Below are positions 30,042 through 37,997 of a stretch of 38,970 nt of DNA, in pieces. The stretch's first letter is position 1. Every line of letters starts with the position of its first letter. The notes under the pieces are model-generated. The model saw only the letters and a list, made by a program, of their open reading frames with translations, made no database searches and was not told where the DNA came from. A program made the translations under genes and the position numbers. Source of the DNA: Neorhizobium galegae bv. officinalis (GTDB lineage Bacteria; Pseudomonadota; Alphaproteobacteria; Rhizobiales; Rhizobiaceae); the NCBI GenBank assembly GCA_000985875.1, contig CCRI01000030.1:1-38970 (forward strand), given 5' to 3'.

Positions 30042-30727
30042 TGGCTGGTATCATTCGCATTCCACCGCCTCAGTTGAAGCCGCTCAAGCTGCTGGTCGGT
30101 TGCGAGACCTCCGGTGTCGTTCGCCGGGCGTTCGCCGAGCTGGGGCATGACGTCTGGTCCTGCGATCTCCTGCCGGCCGACGACGGCAGCAATCGCCATA
30201 TCGTCTGCGACGTCAGGGATTTGCTCAACGATGAATGGGACATGGTTGCGGTGATGCACCCGCCTTGCACCCGCTTGTGCAATTCCGGGGTTCGCTGGCT
30301 GAAGACGCCGCCGCCTGGTCGGACCCTAGAAGAGATGTGGGCCGAACTCGACGAAGGCGCGGAACTGTTCTCCGCCTGCTGGAACGCGCCGATCGCGCGG
30401 ATCGCTATCGAAAACCCGGTCATGCATCGGTACGCGAAAGAGCGCATCCGCGACTATCGGAAGCCGGCGCAGACGGTGCAGCCATGGTGGTTCGGCGAAC
30501 CGGCTTTCAAGGCGACGTCGTTTTATCTTCGCGGTTTGCTTCCCTTGCGCGAAACCAACCGGTTGGTGCCGCCGAAGCCCGGGACGGACGAACATAAGTT
30601 TTGGTCGCAGGTGCATCGCGCGCCGCCCGGGCGTGATCGGTGGAAAATCCGTTCCAAGACATACGAGGGCATTGCCGCCGCTATGGCGCTCCAGTGGGGC
30701 GGCAACGCCTTGAGGGCGGCCGCATGA
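30041..30727 (+). CDS. C5-cytosine methyltransferase-like protein
   Basis: A 228-residue protein. 'LKLLVGCETSGVVRRAFAELGHDVWSCDLLPA' is a SAM-binding fold, 'MHPPCTRLCNSG' has the PPC nucleophile Cys76, and 'IAIENP' (124-126) corresponds to the ENV/ENP motif. It lacks the large target-recognition domain of classical C5 methylases and is about half their length, a type common in phages. Specificity and activity are unknown. The start is at ATG 30041, which overlaps the stop of the previous gene. Confidence 0.75.
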   Translation: MAGIIRIPPPQLKPLKLLVGCETSGVVRRAFAELGHDVWSCDLLPADDGSNRHIVCDVRDLLNDEWDMVAVMHPPCTRLCNSGVRWLKTPPPGRTLEEMWAELDEGAELFSACWNAPIARIAIENPVMHRYAKERIRDYRKPAQTVQPWWFGEPAFKATSFYLRGLLPLRETNRLVPPKPGTDEHKFWSQVHRAPPGRDRWKIRSKTYEGIAAAMALQWGGNALRAAA

Positions 30728-31263
30728 GCGATCGGGCGCAGGCTGAAAAAGAGAAGATGGCCCGGTTGCGCTTCCACGCGAACCGTTTGACCGGCGATCG
30801 ATGGATGATCGACCAGGACGACGCGGGAACCCATCTGCTGACCGTCCGCCGCACGGGCGAGACGGCCGTTCTCGCCACTTTCCATCGCGATGCGCAGCAA
30901 GATGAAATCGAGCTGATCGGCGATGCCCTCGCTCTTCTCTTCCGGTTTATCGACATGTTCGACCGGGCGCGCGGGAAGGTGCGGGAGCTGCAACGCCAGC
31001 TCGGTTTGGAGACCGCGCCGCCGGAAGAACGGCACGGCGATTATACGACACAAGTGTCCATACTGCTGTCGGATCGGGTTTTCTGGCGATTTCTGGAAAC
31101 TTGCGGGGCGGGCGGGCCGGTGCGCGACAAGCAGGCTGCCGATACGCGGCTGAAAACCCTTCTGGCGATCAGCTCGAAAAAGCAGCTCAACCAAGACGAA
31201 CGGGCAAGAGGCGCATGGCGCAGCCTGAATAGGGATTTCCTCAACTGGAGAGCAGGGGGTTAG
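30724..31263 (+). CDS. Hypothetical early-right protein
   Basis: A 179-residue charged protein beginning MSDRAQAEKEKMARLRFHANRLTGDRWMIDQDD.., with ATGA overlap upstream. The central part (DEIELIGDALALLFRFIDMFDRARGKVRELQRQL) is a long amphipathic helix, probably a coiled coil. The end is basic. Position between the methylase-like genes and the winged-helix gene suggests a DNA-metabolism role, but no family was recognised. Confidence 0.65.
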   Translation: MSDRAQAEKEKMARLRFHANRLTGDRWMIDQDDAGTHLLTVRRTGETAVLATFHRDAQQDEIELIGDALALLFRFIDMFDRARGKVRELQRQLGLETAPPEERHGDYTTQVSILLSDRVFWRFLETCGAGGPVRDKQAADTRLKTLLAISSKKQLNQDERARGAWRSLNRDFLNWRAGG

Positions 31264-32417
31264 TGCCGGCAATGGGCGAACTGGAACGGCCGACGCAATC
31301 ACGTGTCTGGCGCTGGCGACGGGCGATCGGGGAATCCGATCTGCCGGCCACGACGCGGGACATATTGCGGGTCTTATCGGAATTCATGGACCGGGAAGGC
31401 GGCAGTTGCTTTCCGACCCGGGCGGATCTTGCCCAAAAGAGCGGGCGCGATCCGAAAACTATTTCCCGTGCCCTCAGAAGAGCGGAGCGGGATGGCTGGC
31501 TTAAAATCCAAGGTGGTATTTTTTCCGGCCAGCGGTGGCGCAATCAATCCTATCTCGCGTCGTTTCCGGAGGGCGAAAAGGTGAGGGAATTCAGGTCTGA
31601 AGCTGGGGGCGCGATGCCCGATAAGCTGGGGGAGCCATGCCCTCAGGATAATACCTCTCCATCTACCTCTCCAAATACCGCTCCAGAAAACGCGGGCGCG
31701 CGGGCGTTGAGCCGAACGGAAAGGCAGCGGATAAACCGGGAATTCCTTGGTTGGCTGCCGACATGGCCGAAGTACAACTATTACAGCGATGCAACCGCAC
31801 GGCGTGAATGGTTCCTGCTTTCAGACGATGAGCGACGAAACTGCATTCGTTTGACGCCGGTCTATCTTCGGCAGATTTCGGGGAAGGCTCGATCGAGCCC
31901 GGCGGACTTCCTGCGGGAAAGGGCTTGGGAAGGGCTGCCTAGTTCGGCCCTTAGCGTTCAGCCGGAAAGGATCGAGGCGAAGTCCTTCAGTCCGCTTTGG
32001 ATGGCAACCCGTTTCTGGTTTCTGCTCCAGCCGCCGACCGGTCAGGTGGCCTTTACGAAATTCGACAACGATCGAATCGAGGCCGGCTTGAAGACGCGTG
32101 ACGAGCTGATGCGGGAAAAGCTGGCTGTGAACGGGTGGCCGGCCGTCAACGCGATGATGGCGGCCATGCGATCGTCGCAGCCATTCCTTTGCCCGGCGGC
32201 GCTGGACAGCTTCACCGCCGAATTTCGATCCGTGAAAAAGGGTAGCGATCTGTTCGCCGCCTGGGGCCGGCTGCATGCGCGGCGCGGCTGGCCGTTCTTC
32301 ACCTTCGCGCCAAACTACGTTCCGTTCCCGGCGGTTGATCTGGGAACGGCTGATCTCGATGCGGCCGTTGAGGCTGCAATGACTGAAATTGCAAGGCTTT
32401 TGAGCAAGGTGGAATGA
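31263..32417 (+). CDS. Winged-helix replication/primosomal protein (putative)
   Basis: A 384-residue protein. It starts at GTG 31263 (overlapping the upstream TAG) or at ATG 31272. Residues about 25-85 are a winged helix (TTRDILRVLSEFMDREGGSCFPTRADLAQKSGRDPKTISRALRRAERDGWL), the pattern used by phage O-like and DnaD/RepA-type initiator proteins. The middle is a low-complexity Ser/Thr/Pro stretch (about 125-150) and the rest is a helical domain rich in Trp and Phe. It is the best candidate for the phage's own replication initiator. Confidence 0.72.
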   Translation: MPAMGELERPTQSRVWRWRRAIGESDLPATTRDILRVLSEFMDREGGSCFPTRADLAQKSGRDPKTISRALRRAERDGWLKIQGGIFSGQRWRNQSYLASFPEGEKVREFRSEAGGAMPDKLGEPCPQDNTSPSTSPNTAPENAGARALSRTERQRINREFLGWLPTWPKYNYYSDATARREWFLLSDDERRNCIRLTPVYLRQISGKARSSPADFLRERAWEGLPSSALSVQPERIEAKSFSPLWMATRFWFLLQPPTGQVAFTKFDNDRIEAGLKTRDELMREKLAVNGWPAVNAMMAAMRSSQPFLCPAALDSFTAEFRSVKKGSDLFAAWGRLHARRGWPFFTFAPNYVPFPAVDLGTADLDAAVEAAMTEIARLLSKVE

Positions 32418-32418
32418 C

Positions 32419-33078
32419 ATGCCGGGGATGAAGAATATCAAGAAACGGGCGGGGGCCTGTGACGTCGAGGCGGTTGAACCGTCGAATTGGCAGAAGACGC
32501 GGATAACGCGGCAACAGCGGCTTTACCGGGCTATGCTGCTGCCGGCCTCGGCGGCGCTGGTCGAGCAGCGGCCGGCCGATGCGAAATGGTTCTGCCTGAA
32601 TGTCTTCGATGGTGCCGAGCTGACGGTTGAAAGCCGGCTGGTTGACGGTGGCGTCAAGGCGTTGGTGCCGCGTGAGAAGTTCGACAAGATCGTCAAGGGC
32701 GATAAGATCGAGGGCGAGCGAGCGTGTTTCACCGGCTATGTGTTCATCCGGATAGTGCCGTCTGCCTTGGCATTTGAGCGGCTTAGGAGGGTCAAGGGCG
32801 TTGTGGATTTCCTCCATAACGGCGAGCGCTACCACACTGTTCGCGATCATGATCTTGGGTTCTATGCCGACAAGCTCAACATTGACCGCATGAAGGCGGA
32901 CAAGACGATTGGCGATCGTTGTGAGGTGATAATCAGGTTCGGCCCATTCGCAGGGCTGGAATGTGTCGTGCTTCAGGTTACCAAACCGAAATCGCGGGAG
33001 CCTTTAGCCCGGGTGTGGAGCAAGCTTTATGGCAGGGAAATGAAGAATGTCCCTCTTGCGTTCATGGAGAAGGTGTGA
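32419..33078 (+). CDS. NusG paralogue (NGN + KOW), possible antiterminator
   Basis: A 219-residue NusG-family protein. Residues about 55-155 form an NGN domain ('AKWFCLNVFDGAELTVESRLVDGG', 'KIEGERACFTGYVFIRIVP', 'RVKGVVDFLHNGERY') and residues about 160-195 a KOW motif (IGDRCEVIIRFGPFAGLECVVLQVTK). It has a 45-residue basic N-terminal extension not found in host NusG. It lies at the end of the early-right block, just before a strong terminator and the late genes, so it probably acts as an RfaH- or Q-like antitermination factor. Confidence 0.85.
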   Translation: MPGMKNIKKRAGACDVEAVEPSNWQKTRITRQQRLYRAMLLPASAALVEQRPADAKWFCLNVFDGAELTVESRLVDGGVKALVPREKFDKIVKGDKIEGERACFTGYVFIRIVPSALAFERLRRVKGVVDFLHNGERYHTVRDHDLGFYADKLNIDRMKADKTIGDRCEVIIRFGPFAGLECVVLQVTKPKSREPLARVWSKLYGREMKNVPLAFMEKV

Positions 33079-33244
33079 GAGTCGTTAGTCAACGGCCACT
33101 TCAGATTCGCTACACCCTCCGATGCCAGCGCTAGACGCTGCCAGAGTTGACCGAAAGGTTACAGGGCTAAGGCGGTCAGGAACCCAGCCTTGCCGGTCTC
33201 GCTTCAGAGAACCGATTCAAGGCAACGGCGATAGCTATGCTTAC
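33079..33244 (+). ncRNA. Structured leader before the packaging genes (candidate antitermination or regulatory RNA)
   Basis: No gene is seen in these 166 bases. Hairpins: CAGCG/CGCTG (33126-33140); GGCTAAGGC (33165-33173) with GCCTTGCC (33187-33194); then a weaker GGTCTC/GAGAACC pair (33195-33213). A strong terminator follows at 33245. This resembles a leader that a NusG-type factor could read. There is no T-loop or acceptor pair as in a tRNA. The call is from folding by eye. Confidence 0.4.
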
Positions 33245-33270
33245 AAGGCGACCCTAACCGGTCGCCTTTT
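33245..33270 (+). terminator. Intrinsic terminator before the late genes
   Basis: AAGGCGACC (33245-33253) and GGTCGCCTT (33260-33268) form a perfect 9-bp stem with loop CTAACC and TTTT. It lies after the NusG-like gene and right before the HNH gene, so late transcription must pass it or start after it. Confidence 0.88.
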
Positions 33271-33284
33271 CGCATTTAAGGGTT

Positions 33285-33608
33285 ATGAGGCATCAGCGGT
33301 CAGACGAGGCGCAAGAGTGGCGCAAGTGGTACAAGCTGTACCGTTGGGTGAAGCTACGGCGCGAGCAGCTACGAGCCGAACCCTTCTGCAGAATGTGCAG
33401 GCTGCAAGGCAAGCGAACGATCGCAACAGTCTGCGACCACGTCGAGCGCCACAACGGCAACCCTGATAAGTTTTGGAATGGTCCTTTCCAGTCGCTGTGC
33501 AAGCCGCACCATGACGCGACGAAGCAGGCCGAAGAACTTCGCGGGTTCTCGACGGCAACCGGCCTCGACGGCTGGCCGATCGACCCGCGCCACCCGGCGA
33601 ACCGCTGA
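33285..33608 (+). CDS. HNH endonuclease (packaging-associated)
   Basis: A 107-residue HNH protein: 'EPFCRMCRLQGKRTIATVCDHVERHNGN' with CxxC and DH, then 'FQSLCKPHHDATKQ' with the CxxHH part. Short HNH proteins right before the small terminase are typical of HK97-like phages with cos ends, where they help the terminase cut. The ATG follows AAGGG by only a few bases. Confidence 0.9.
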   Translation: MRHQRSDEAQEWRKWYKLYRWVKLRREQLRAEPFCRMCRLQGKRTIATVCDHVERHNGNPDKFWNGPFQSLCKPHHDATKQAEELRGFSTATGLDGWPIDPRHPANR

Positions 33609-33776
33609 CCCCTCCGACCCTTCGACCCTGAAGTGACCGAAATGTCACACGCCGCCCCCCCGGGAGGGGGTGGGTCGAAAGTCTAACCCCTCTCCGACCC
33701 TAGACCGGCGCCATCCATTCGTGTGTAGGGAGTCGGAATTGGAGGGAAAAAGCCACTCTTATCAAGGGGATATCTG
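33609..33776. other. Probable cos (packaging) region
   Basis: No gene is seen between the HNH and small terminase genes. The region has a direct repeat CTCCGACCCT at 33612-33621 and 33692-33701 (80 bases apart), a G/C palindrome-like block CCCCCCCGGGAGGGGG (33655-33670), GTGAC/GTCAC (33633-33648) and an inverted TTCGACCC/GGGTCGAA pair (33621-33628, 33672-33679). This location, between HNH and TerS, is where HK97-like phages carry cos. The exact cut site is not visible from one sequence. Confidence 0.5.
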
Positions 33777-34244
33777 ATGAAGGGCCGTAAGCCTTCCGCC
33801 GATAACGTTGTTCCCCTGACCGATAACGAGGGGAGCGGCGGCGCAAATTTCGAGGCTCGCGCCATCCAAAAGGCTCGCGAGCTGAAGCCGGAAGGCTTGC
33901 CCTTCACCGTTGGGGTGATCTGGGACCGGATTGCGCCGCCGCTATGCGATCCTCGAAAGAACCGGCTCAACGAAACGAACGTGTTCATGTTCGAAACTTT
34001 GTGCTGGACGATCGACCGCCATCAAAGGCTCCGCGTCGATATCGGCGACAATGGCGAGACCTACGAAACTGAGACGCGCAACGGCACTCAGCAGAAGAGC
34101 CGCCCCGAAGTCGGGCAGCTCAATGAAACTTGGCGGCAGATACGTGCACTCGCCAGCGATTTCGGAATGACGCCCTCGGCCGAACGCGGCCTGCAAGGTG
34201 GCGGCCAACTCGGGTTTGATTTCAATAATGACGGATTCGACTGA
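33777..34244 (+). CDS. Terminase small subunit (P27 family)
   Basis: A 155-residue protein that recognises the packaging site. The pattern 'MKGRKPSADNVVPLTDNEG' at the start and 'LPFTVGVIWDRIAPPLCDPRKNRLNETNVFMFETLCWTIDRHQRL' with 'GQLNETWRQIRALASDFGMTPSAERGL' is that of phage terminase small subunits of the P27 family. Its 3' end overlaps the large subunit by 17 bases. Confidence 0.9.
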   Translation: MKGRKPSADNVVPLTDNEGSGGANFEARAIQKARELKPEGLPFTVGVIWDRIAPPLCDPRKNRLNETNVFMFETLCWTIDRHQRLRVDIGDNGETYETETRNGTQQKSRPEVGQLNETWRQIRALASDFGMTPSAERGLQGGGQLGFDFNNDGFD

Positions 34245-36045
34245 TGTTGAAATTCCGGAAATCTCCTATGAGGACGATCCGGTAACCGCCTGGGCGGCTG
34301 ATGTCTTGCGCGGCGATGTCGTCGCCGGCCCTCATATCCGCAACACATGCCGCCGTCATCTGCTCGACCTTCGGGACGGTCCCGGTCGCGGCCTCCTGTG
34401 GGACGTCGCCGAGGCCAAAAAGCGCATTCACTGGTTTCAGACGAAACTTTACCTCAACGGCGGCCAATTTGAGGGCCGCAAGTTCCAACTCCATCCCAGC
34501 CAAGCTTTCCGCGTGGGGGCGCTGTTTGGCTGGAAATGGGCCGATACCGGCTTGCGTCGTTTCAGGCGTTTTTACGACGAGGAAGGCAAAGGCAACGGCA
34601 AGTCGCCTTTGCTGGCCGGTATCGGCATCAACATGATGGTCGCCGACAATGAGCCGAGCGCCGAAATCTACGCCGCTGCGGCGAAGAAAGAGCAGGCGCA
34701 GGTTCTTTTCCGCGATGCGGTCGCCATGCGTCGCCAGTCGCCGGAATTGGCGCGGCGGATCATCCCATCGGGCATCAAGCCTGTCTGGCAACTGACCTAC
34801 AAGGCGAAGGGTGGCGATGAACGGTTCTTCAAACCGATCTCGTCTGACTCGGCGCAATCAGGTCCGCGCCCGCACGTCGCGCTTTGCGACGAGGTGCATG
34901 AGCATCCGAACCGGGACGTTATGGAGCTGCTGGAGCGCGGCTTTAAATTCCGCCGTCAGCCGTTGCTTGTCATGGCGACCAATTCGGGGACGAGCCGAGA
35001 ATCGGTTTGCTGGGAAGAGCATCAGCATGCGGTAAACGTCGCAGCCGGCGTGACCAAGGATGATACGACATTCTCTTTTGTCTGCTCTCTCGACGAGGGG
35101 GACGATTGGGAGAATGATCCTTCCTGCTGGGTAAAGGCTAACCCGCTGCTCGATGTAACGGTTACGACCGAATACCTCCGGGGCGTGGTCGAGCAGGCGA
35201 AATTGATGCCGGGCAAGCGTAACGGTATTGCCCGCCTGCACTTCTGCGAATGGACACAGTCAGTTAATGCGGCCATCCGGCGCGAAGCTTGGATGGCCTG
35301 CCAAAAGCCACTCGACCTGGCGGCCTTGGTCGAGGCCAACTATCCCTGCTACGGCGGCCTCGACCTTTCCCGAACGCGCGACTTCACGGCCTTCACGCTT
35401 ACATGGGTGTTGGACGCGACGAAGGATGCTGAAAAGTTCGCGTCAAAGACTTGGTTTTTTTCGCCGGCCGACACCCTTAAGGATCGCGCCAACACAGACC
35501 AAGCCCCTTACGACGTCTGGGCCTCGGAAGGATTTATCGAGGCCGTTCCCGGGCAGCGCTTGAAATACTCCTGGCTCGCCGAGGCGATCACTAGCCTTTG
35601 CACTCTCTACAGCCCGGAAGAGATTGCCTGCGACCAATACGGCCTAGAGCGATTGCAAGAGCATTTGCAGGAAACCGGGGCATACCTGCCTGTCGTCATC
35701 CATCCGCAAGGGTTTCAAAAGCGGGTGCTTGATAAGGACAAGGACGCGCAGGACGGCGAGCAGGAAATCTACCTGTGGATGCCTCACAGCATCAACATGC
35801 TGGAAAACGCTCTTTACGAGCAGCGGATGGATATCGATCCCAACCCGATGCTCGATCGGTGTGCCGCCAGCGTCGTCTACGCGGAAAACCGGACAGGTCA
35901 CCGCATGTTCGACAAGGAAAACGCCTTCGGGCGTATCGACGGCATGGTGTCCACTGCCATGTCGGTCGGCATCGCGCTTTGCCGCAACCGACCGGAACCG
36001 GTCTCCCCTTGGGATGATCCTAATTACAAACACAAGGCGGCCTGA
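34228..36045 (+). CDS. Terminase large subunit
   Basis: A 605-residue packaging motor. Walker A is EGKGNGKS at 119-126, Walker B HVALCDEVHE at about 216-225 (Asp221-Glu222). The nuclease domain has GLDLSRTRDF near residue 370 and CDQYG near 470, and an end of 'AFGRIDGMVSTAMSVG'. ATG 34228 overlaps the small subunit; a GTG at 34198 would add 10 residues. This layout is the YmfN/phage terminase-like family of HK97-type phages. Confidence 0.95.
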   Translation: MTDSTDVEIPEISYEDDPVTAWAADVLRGDVVAGPHIRNTCRRHLLDLRDGPGRGLLWDVAEAKKRIHWFQTKLYLNGGQFEGRKFQLHPSQAFRVGALFGWKWADTGLRRFRRFYDEEGKGNGKSPLLAGIGINMMVADNEPSAEIYAAAAKKEQAQVLFRDAVAMRRQSPELARRIIPSGIKPVWQLTYKAKGGDERFFKPISSDSAQSGPRPHVALCDEVHEHPNRDVMELLERGFKFRRQPLLVMATNSGTSRESVCWEEHQHAVNVAAGVTKDDTTFSFVCSLDEGDDWENDPSCWVKANPLLDVTVTTEYLRGVVEQAKLMPGKRNGIARLHFCEWTQSVNAAIRREAWMACQKPLDLAALVEANYPCYGGLDLSRTRDFTAFTLTWVLDATKDAEKFASKTWFFSPADTLKDRANTDQAPYDVWASEGFIEAVPGQRLKYSWLAEAITSLCTLYSPEEIACDQYGLERLQEHLQETGAYLPVVIHPQGFQKRVLDKDKDAQDGEQEIYLWMPHSINMLENALYEQRMDIDPNPMLDRCAASVVYAENRTGHRMFDKENAFGRIDGMVSTAMSVGIALCRNRPEPVSPWDDPNYKHKAA

Positions 36046-37367
36046 TGTTCGGAAATCCATTTCGGCGAAGCAAAACAGGTGCGCGCCAACCTGAAACGCG
36101 TTCCAACCTGGAAAACCCTTCTGTCTCGATCTCTGATGAGAGCATCGTTTCGTTCGTTGGCCTCGGCGACATGTCGGCGAGCGGCGAGGTTGTGACCATT
36201 GATTCCGCGTTGGGCGTTCCCCCGGTCTGGTCGGCGGTGAACTTCCTTGCCGGGACGCTCGCGGCTCTACCTCTTCATCTTTACGAGATGTCAGGGAAGA
36301 GCCGGAAAAAATCAAAGCGGCCGCTCGCGAAGCTGTTGCGGGCCAATATCAACGACGAATGCACGTCGTTCGAATGGCGTAAGCACCTCTTCGAGCAGGT
36401 TTTTACCGGCGGCCGGTCCTACACCTACATTATCGAGAACGGAAATGGCGAAATACTCGAACTTCTCCCGCTCGATCCGAACAAAACGAAGCCTAAGCGC
36501 ATCAATGGCCGCAAGGTCTATGAATATCGCGGCGGGGGAAAGCTGGAACGATATCCGGCGTCAAAAGTCATCGATATTCCGTTCATGCTCAAGGCTGACG
36601 GGATAAGCCATCGATCGCCGATCCTCTCCAGCAAAGACACGATCGGGCTTGCGCAGGCCGTCACTAAATACGGCTCCAAGTTCTTTCAGAATGGCGGCGT
36701 CCCGCCCTTCACTATCACCGGGCCGTTCAAATCGGCGGGGGCAATTTCACGCGCTGGCGCTGACATGACGGAGGCGGTCAGACAGGCTGCCGCGACCAGG
36801 TCGCTCGCTCTGGCCGTTCCTGACGGTCACAAGATCGAGCCGCTTGGCGCAGACCCTGAAAAAACGCAGCTTATCGAGGTCAAGCGCTTCATCGTCGAGG
36901 AAATTGCTCGGCTGTTCTCCCTCCCGCCTGTCTTCCTGCAAGACCTTTCACGAGGCACGTTCTCCAACACGGAACAGCAGGATTTGCAGTTGGTAAAGCA
37001 CACGCTGACCCGCTGGGCTGTCCAGTTTGAGCAGGAATTGAATCTGAAGCTCTTCGGGCCGCAGAACACAAAGTATTTCGTCAAGCTCAACCTTGACGGC
37101 CTGCTTCGTGGCGACTTCAAGACCCGCATGGAAGGCTATGCCCGCGCTATCCAGTCCGGCCAAATGACGCCAGATGAAACGCGCGAAATGGAGGATCGGC
37201 CGCCGATCGGCGGCGCGGCCGCCAAGCTTCATATGCAGGGTGCCATGCTGCCGATCGACAAGCTGGGGCAGAAACCAAGCATTGGTCATAACGGCGGCCC
37301 GCCGCTCGATGGATCAGACGATGGAGACAGCGAAACCAACAAAAAGGACAGTAATGATGGAACGTGA
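36045..37367 (+). CDS. Portal protein (HK97 family)
   Basis: A 440-residue protein that forms the DNA entry ring. The conserved blocks are 'GVPPVWSAVNFLAGTLAALPLHLYE', 'RKHLFEQVFTGGRSYTYIIENGNGEILELLPLDP', 'IDIPFMLKADGISHRSPI', 'EIARLFSLPPVFLQDLSRGTFSNTEQQDLQLVKHTLTRW' and the C-terminal 'ETREMEDRPPIGG'. It overlaps the terminase stop (TGATG) and the protease start. Confidence 0.95.
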   Translation: MFGNPFRRSKTGARQPETRSNLENPSVSISDESIVSFVGLGDMSASGEVVTIDSALGVPPVWSAVNFLAGTLAALPLHLYEMSGKSRKKSKRPLAKLLRANINDECTSFEWRKHLFEQVFTGGRSYTYIIENGNGEILELLPLDPNKTKPKRINGRKVYEYRGGGKLERYPASKVIDIPFMLKADGISHRSPILSSKDTIGLAQAVTKYGSKFFQNGGVPPFTITGPFKSAGAISRAGADMTEAVRQAAATRSLALAVPDGHKIEPLGADPEKTQLIEVKRFIVEEIARLFSLPPVFLQDLSRGTFSNTEQQDLQLVKHTLTRWAVQFEQELNLKLFGPQNTKYFVKLNLDGLLRGDFKTRMEGYARAIQSGQMTPDETREMEDRPPIGGAAAKLHMQGAMLPIDKLGQKPSIGHNGGPPLDGSDDGDSETNKKDSNDGT

Positions 37368-37935
37368 AACCCGAAGTTTTTCACCGGCCGAAATCCGGGC
37401 CGTTGAGGGGACCGTGAAAGTGAGCGGCTATGCCGCCGTTTTCAACCAGGAAACGGACATAGGCGGCTATTACCGGGAAGTGATCGAACCGGGGGCGTTT
37501 GCGGAAGCGCTGGGGCGTGATGACGTCGTTTTTCTCATCAACCACGACGGCTTGCCGTTGGCCCGCACCCGCTCCGGCACGTTGAAGCTTTCGGAAGATG
37601 CAAAGGGCCTGTTCATGGAGGCGGAACTTGACGCCGAAGATCCGGACGTCAAGGCGATCGTGCCAAAGATGAAGCGTGGCGATCTCGACAAAATGTCGTT
37701 CGCTTTCTGGCCTGACGTCCATGAATGGGACGATACGCAAAATCCGCCGCTGCGCAGCATCAAAAAAGTCAGGCTCTTTGATGTCTCGATCGTGACGACG
37801 CCCGCCTATGACGGCACTGAAATCGGGCTTCGCAGCCTTCAGGAACATCGCGCCTCGGCGCAAAACACTCTTTCTTCGCGCGTATCGGAAATCCGACGTC
37901 GCATGAAAGGCCAGTTGGCCCGGCGTTTGGGCTGA
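37354..37935 (+). CDS. Prohead protease (HK97 family)
   Basis: A 193-residue serine protease that trims the capsid before maturation. His64 (FLINHDGLPLART), Ser115 (DKMSFAFWP) and an acidic residue in 'LFDVSIVTTPAYDGTEI' are the usual catalytic set. Start at ATG 37354 is chosen for AAGGA before it, overlapping the portal by 14 bases; the next codon (ATG 37357) is equally possible. Confidence 0.93.
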   Translation: MMERETRSFSPAEIRAVEGTVKVSGYAAVFNQETDIGGYYREVIEPGAFAEALGRDDVVFLINHDGLPLARTRSGTLKLSEDAKGLFMEAELDAEDPDVKAIVPKMKRGDLDKMSFAFWPDVHEWDDTQNPPLRSIKKVRLFDVSIVTTPAYDGTEIGLRSLQEHRASAQNTLSSRVSEIRRRMKGQLARRLG

Positions 37936-37997
37936 ACCTCCCGCCTAAGCAGCGCTCACGCTGCCAAGCATCATCTTCAAAAACCGAAGGAACTACA

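Noticed and set aside
33079..33284. tRNA or tmRNA gene before the HNH gene
   Set aside because: There are several stems, but no 7-bp acceptor pair, no T-loop of the GTTCRANYC type and no CCA end. It is better described as a structured leader.
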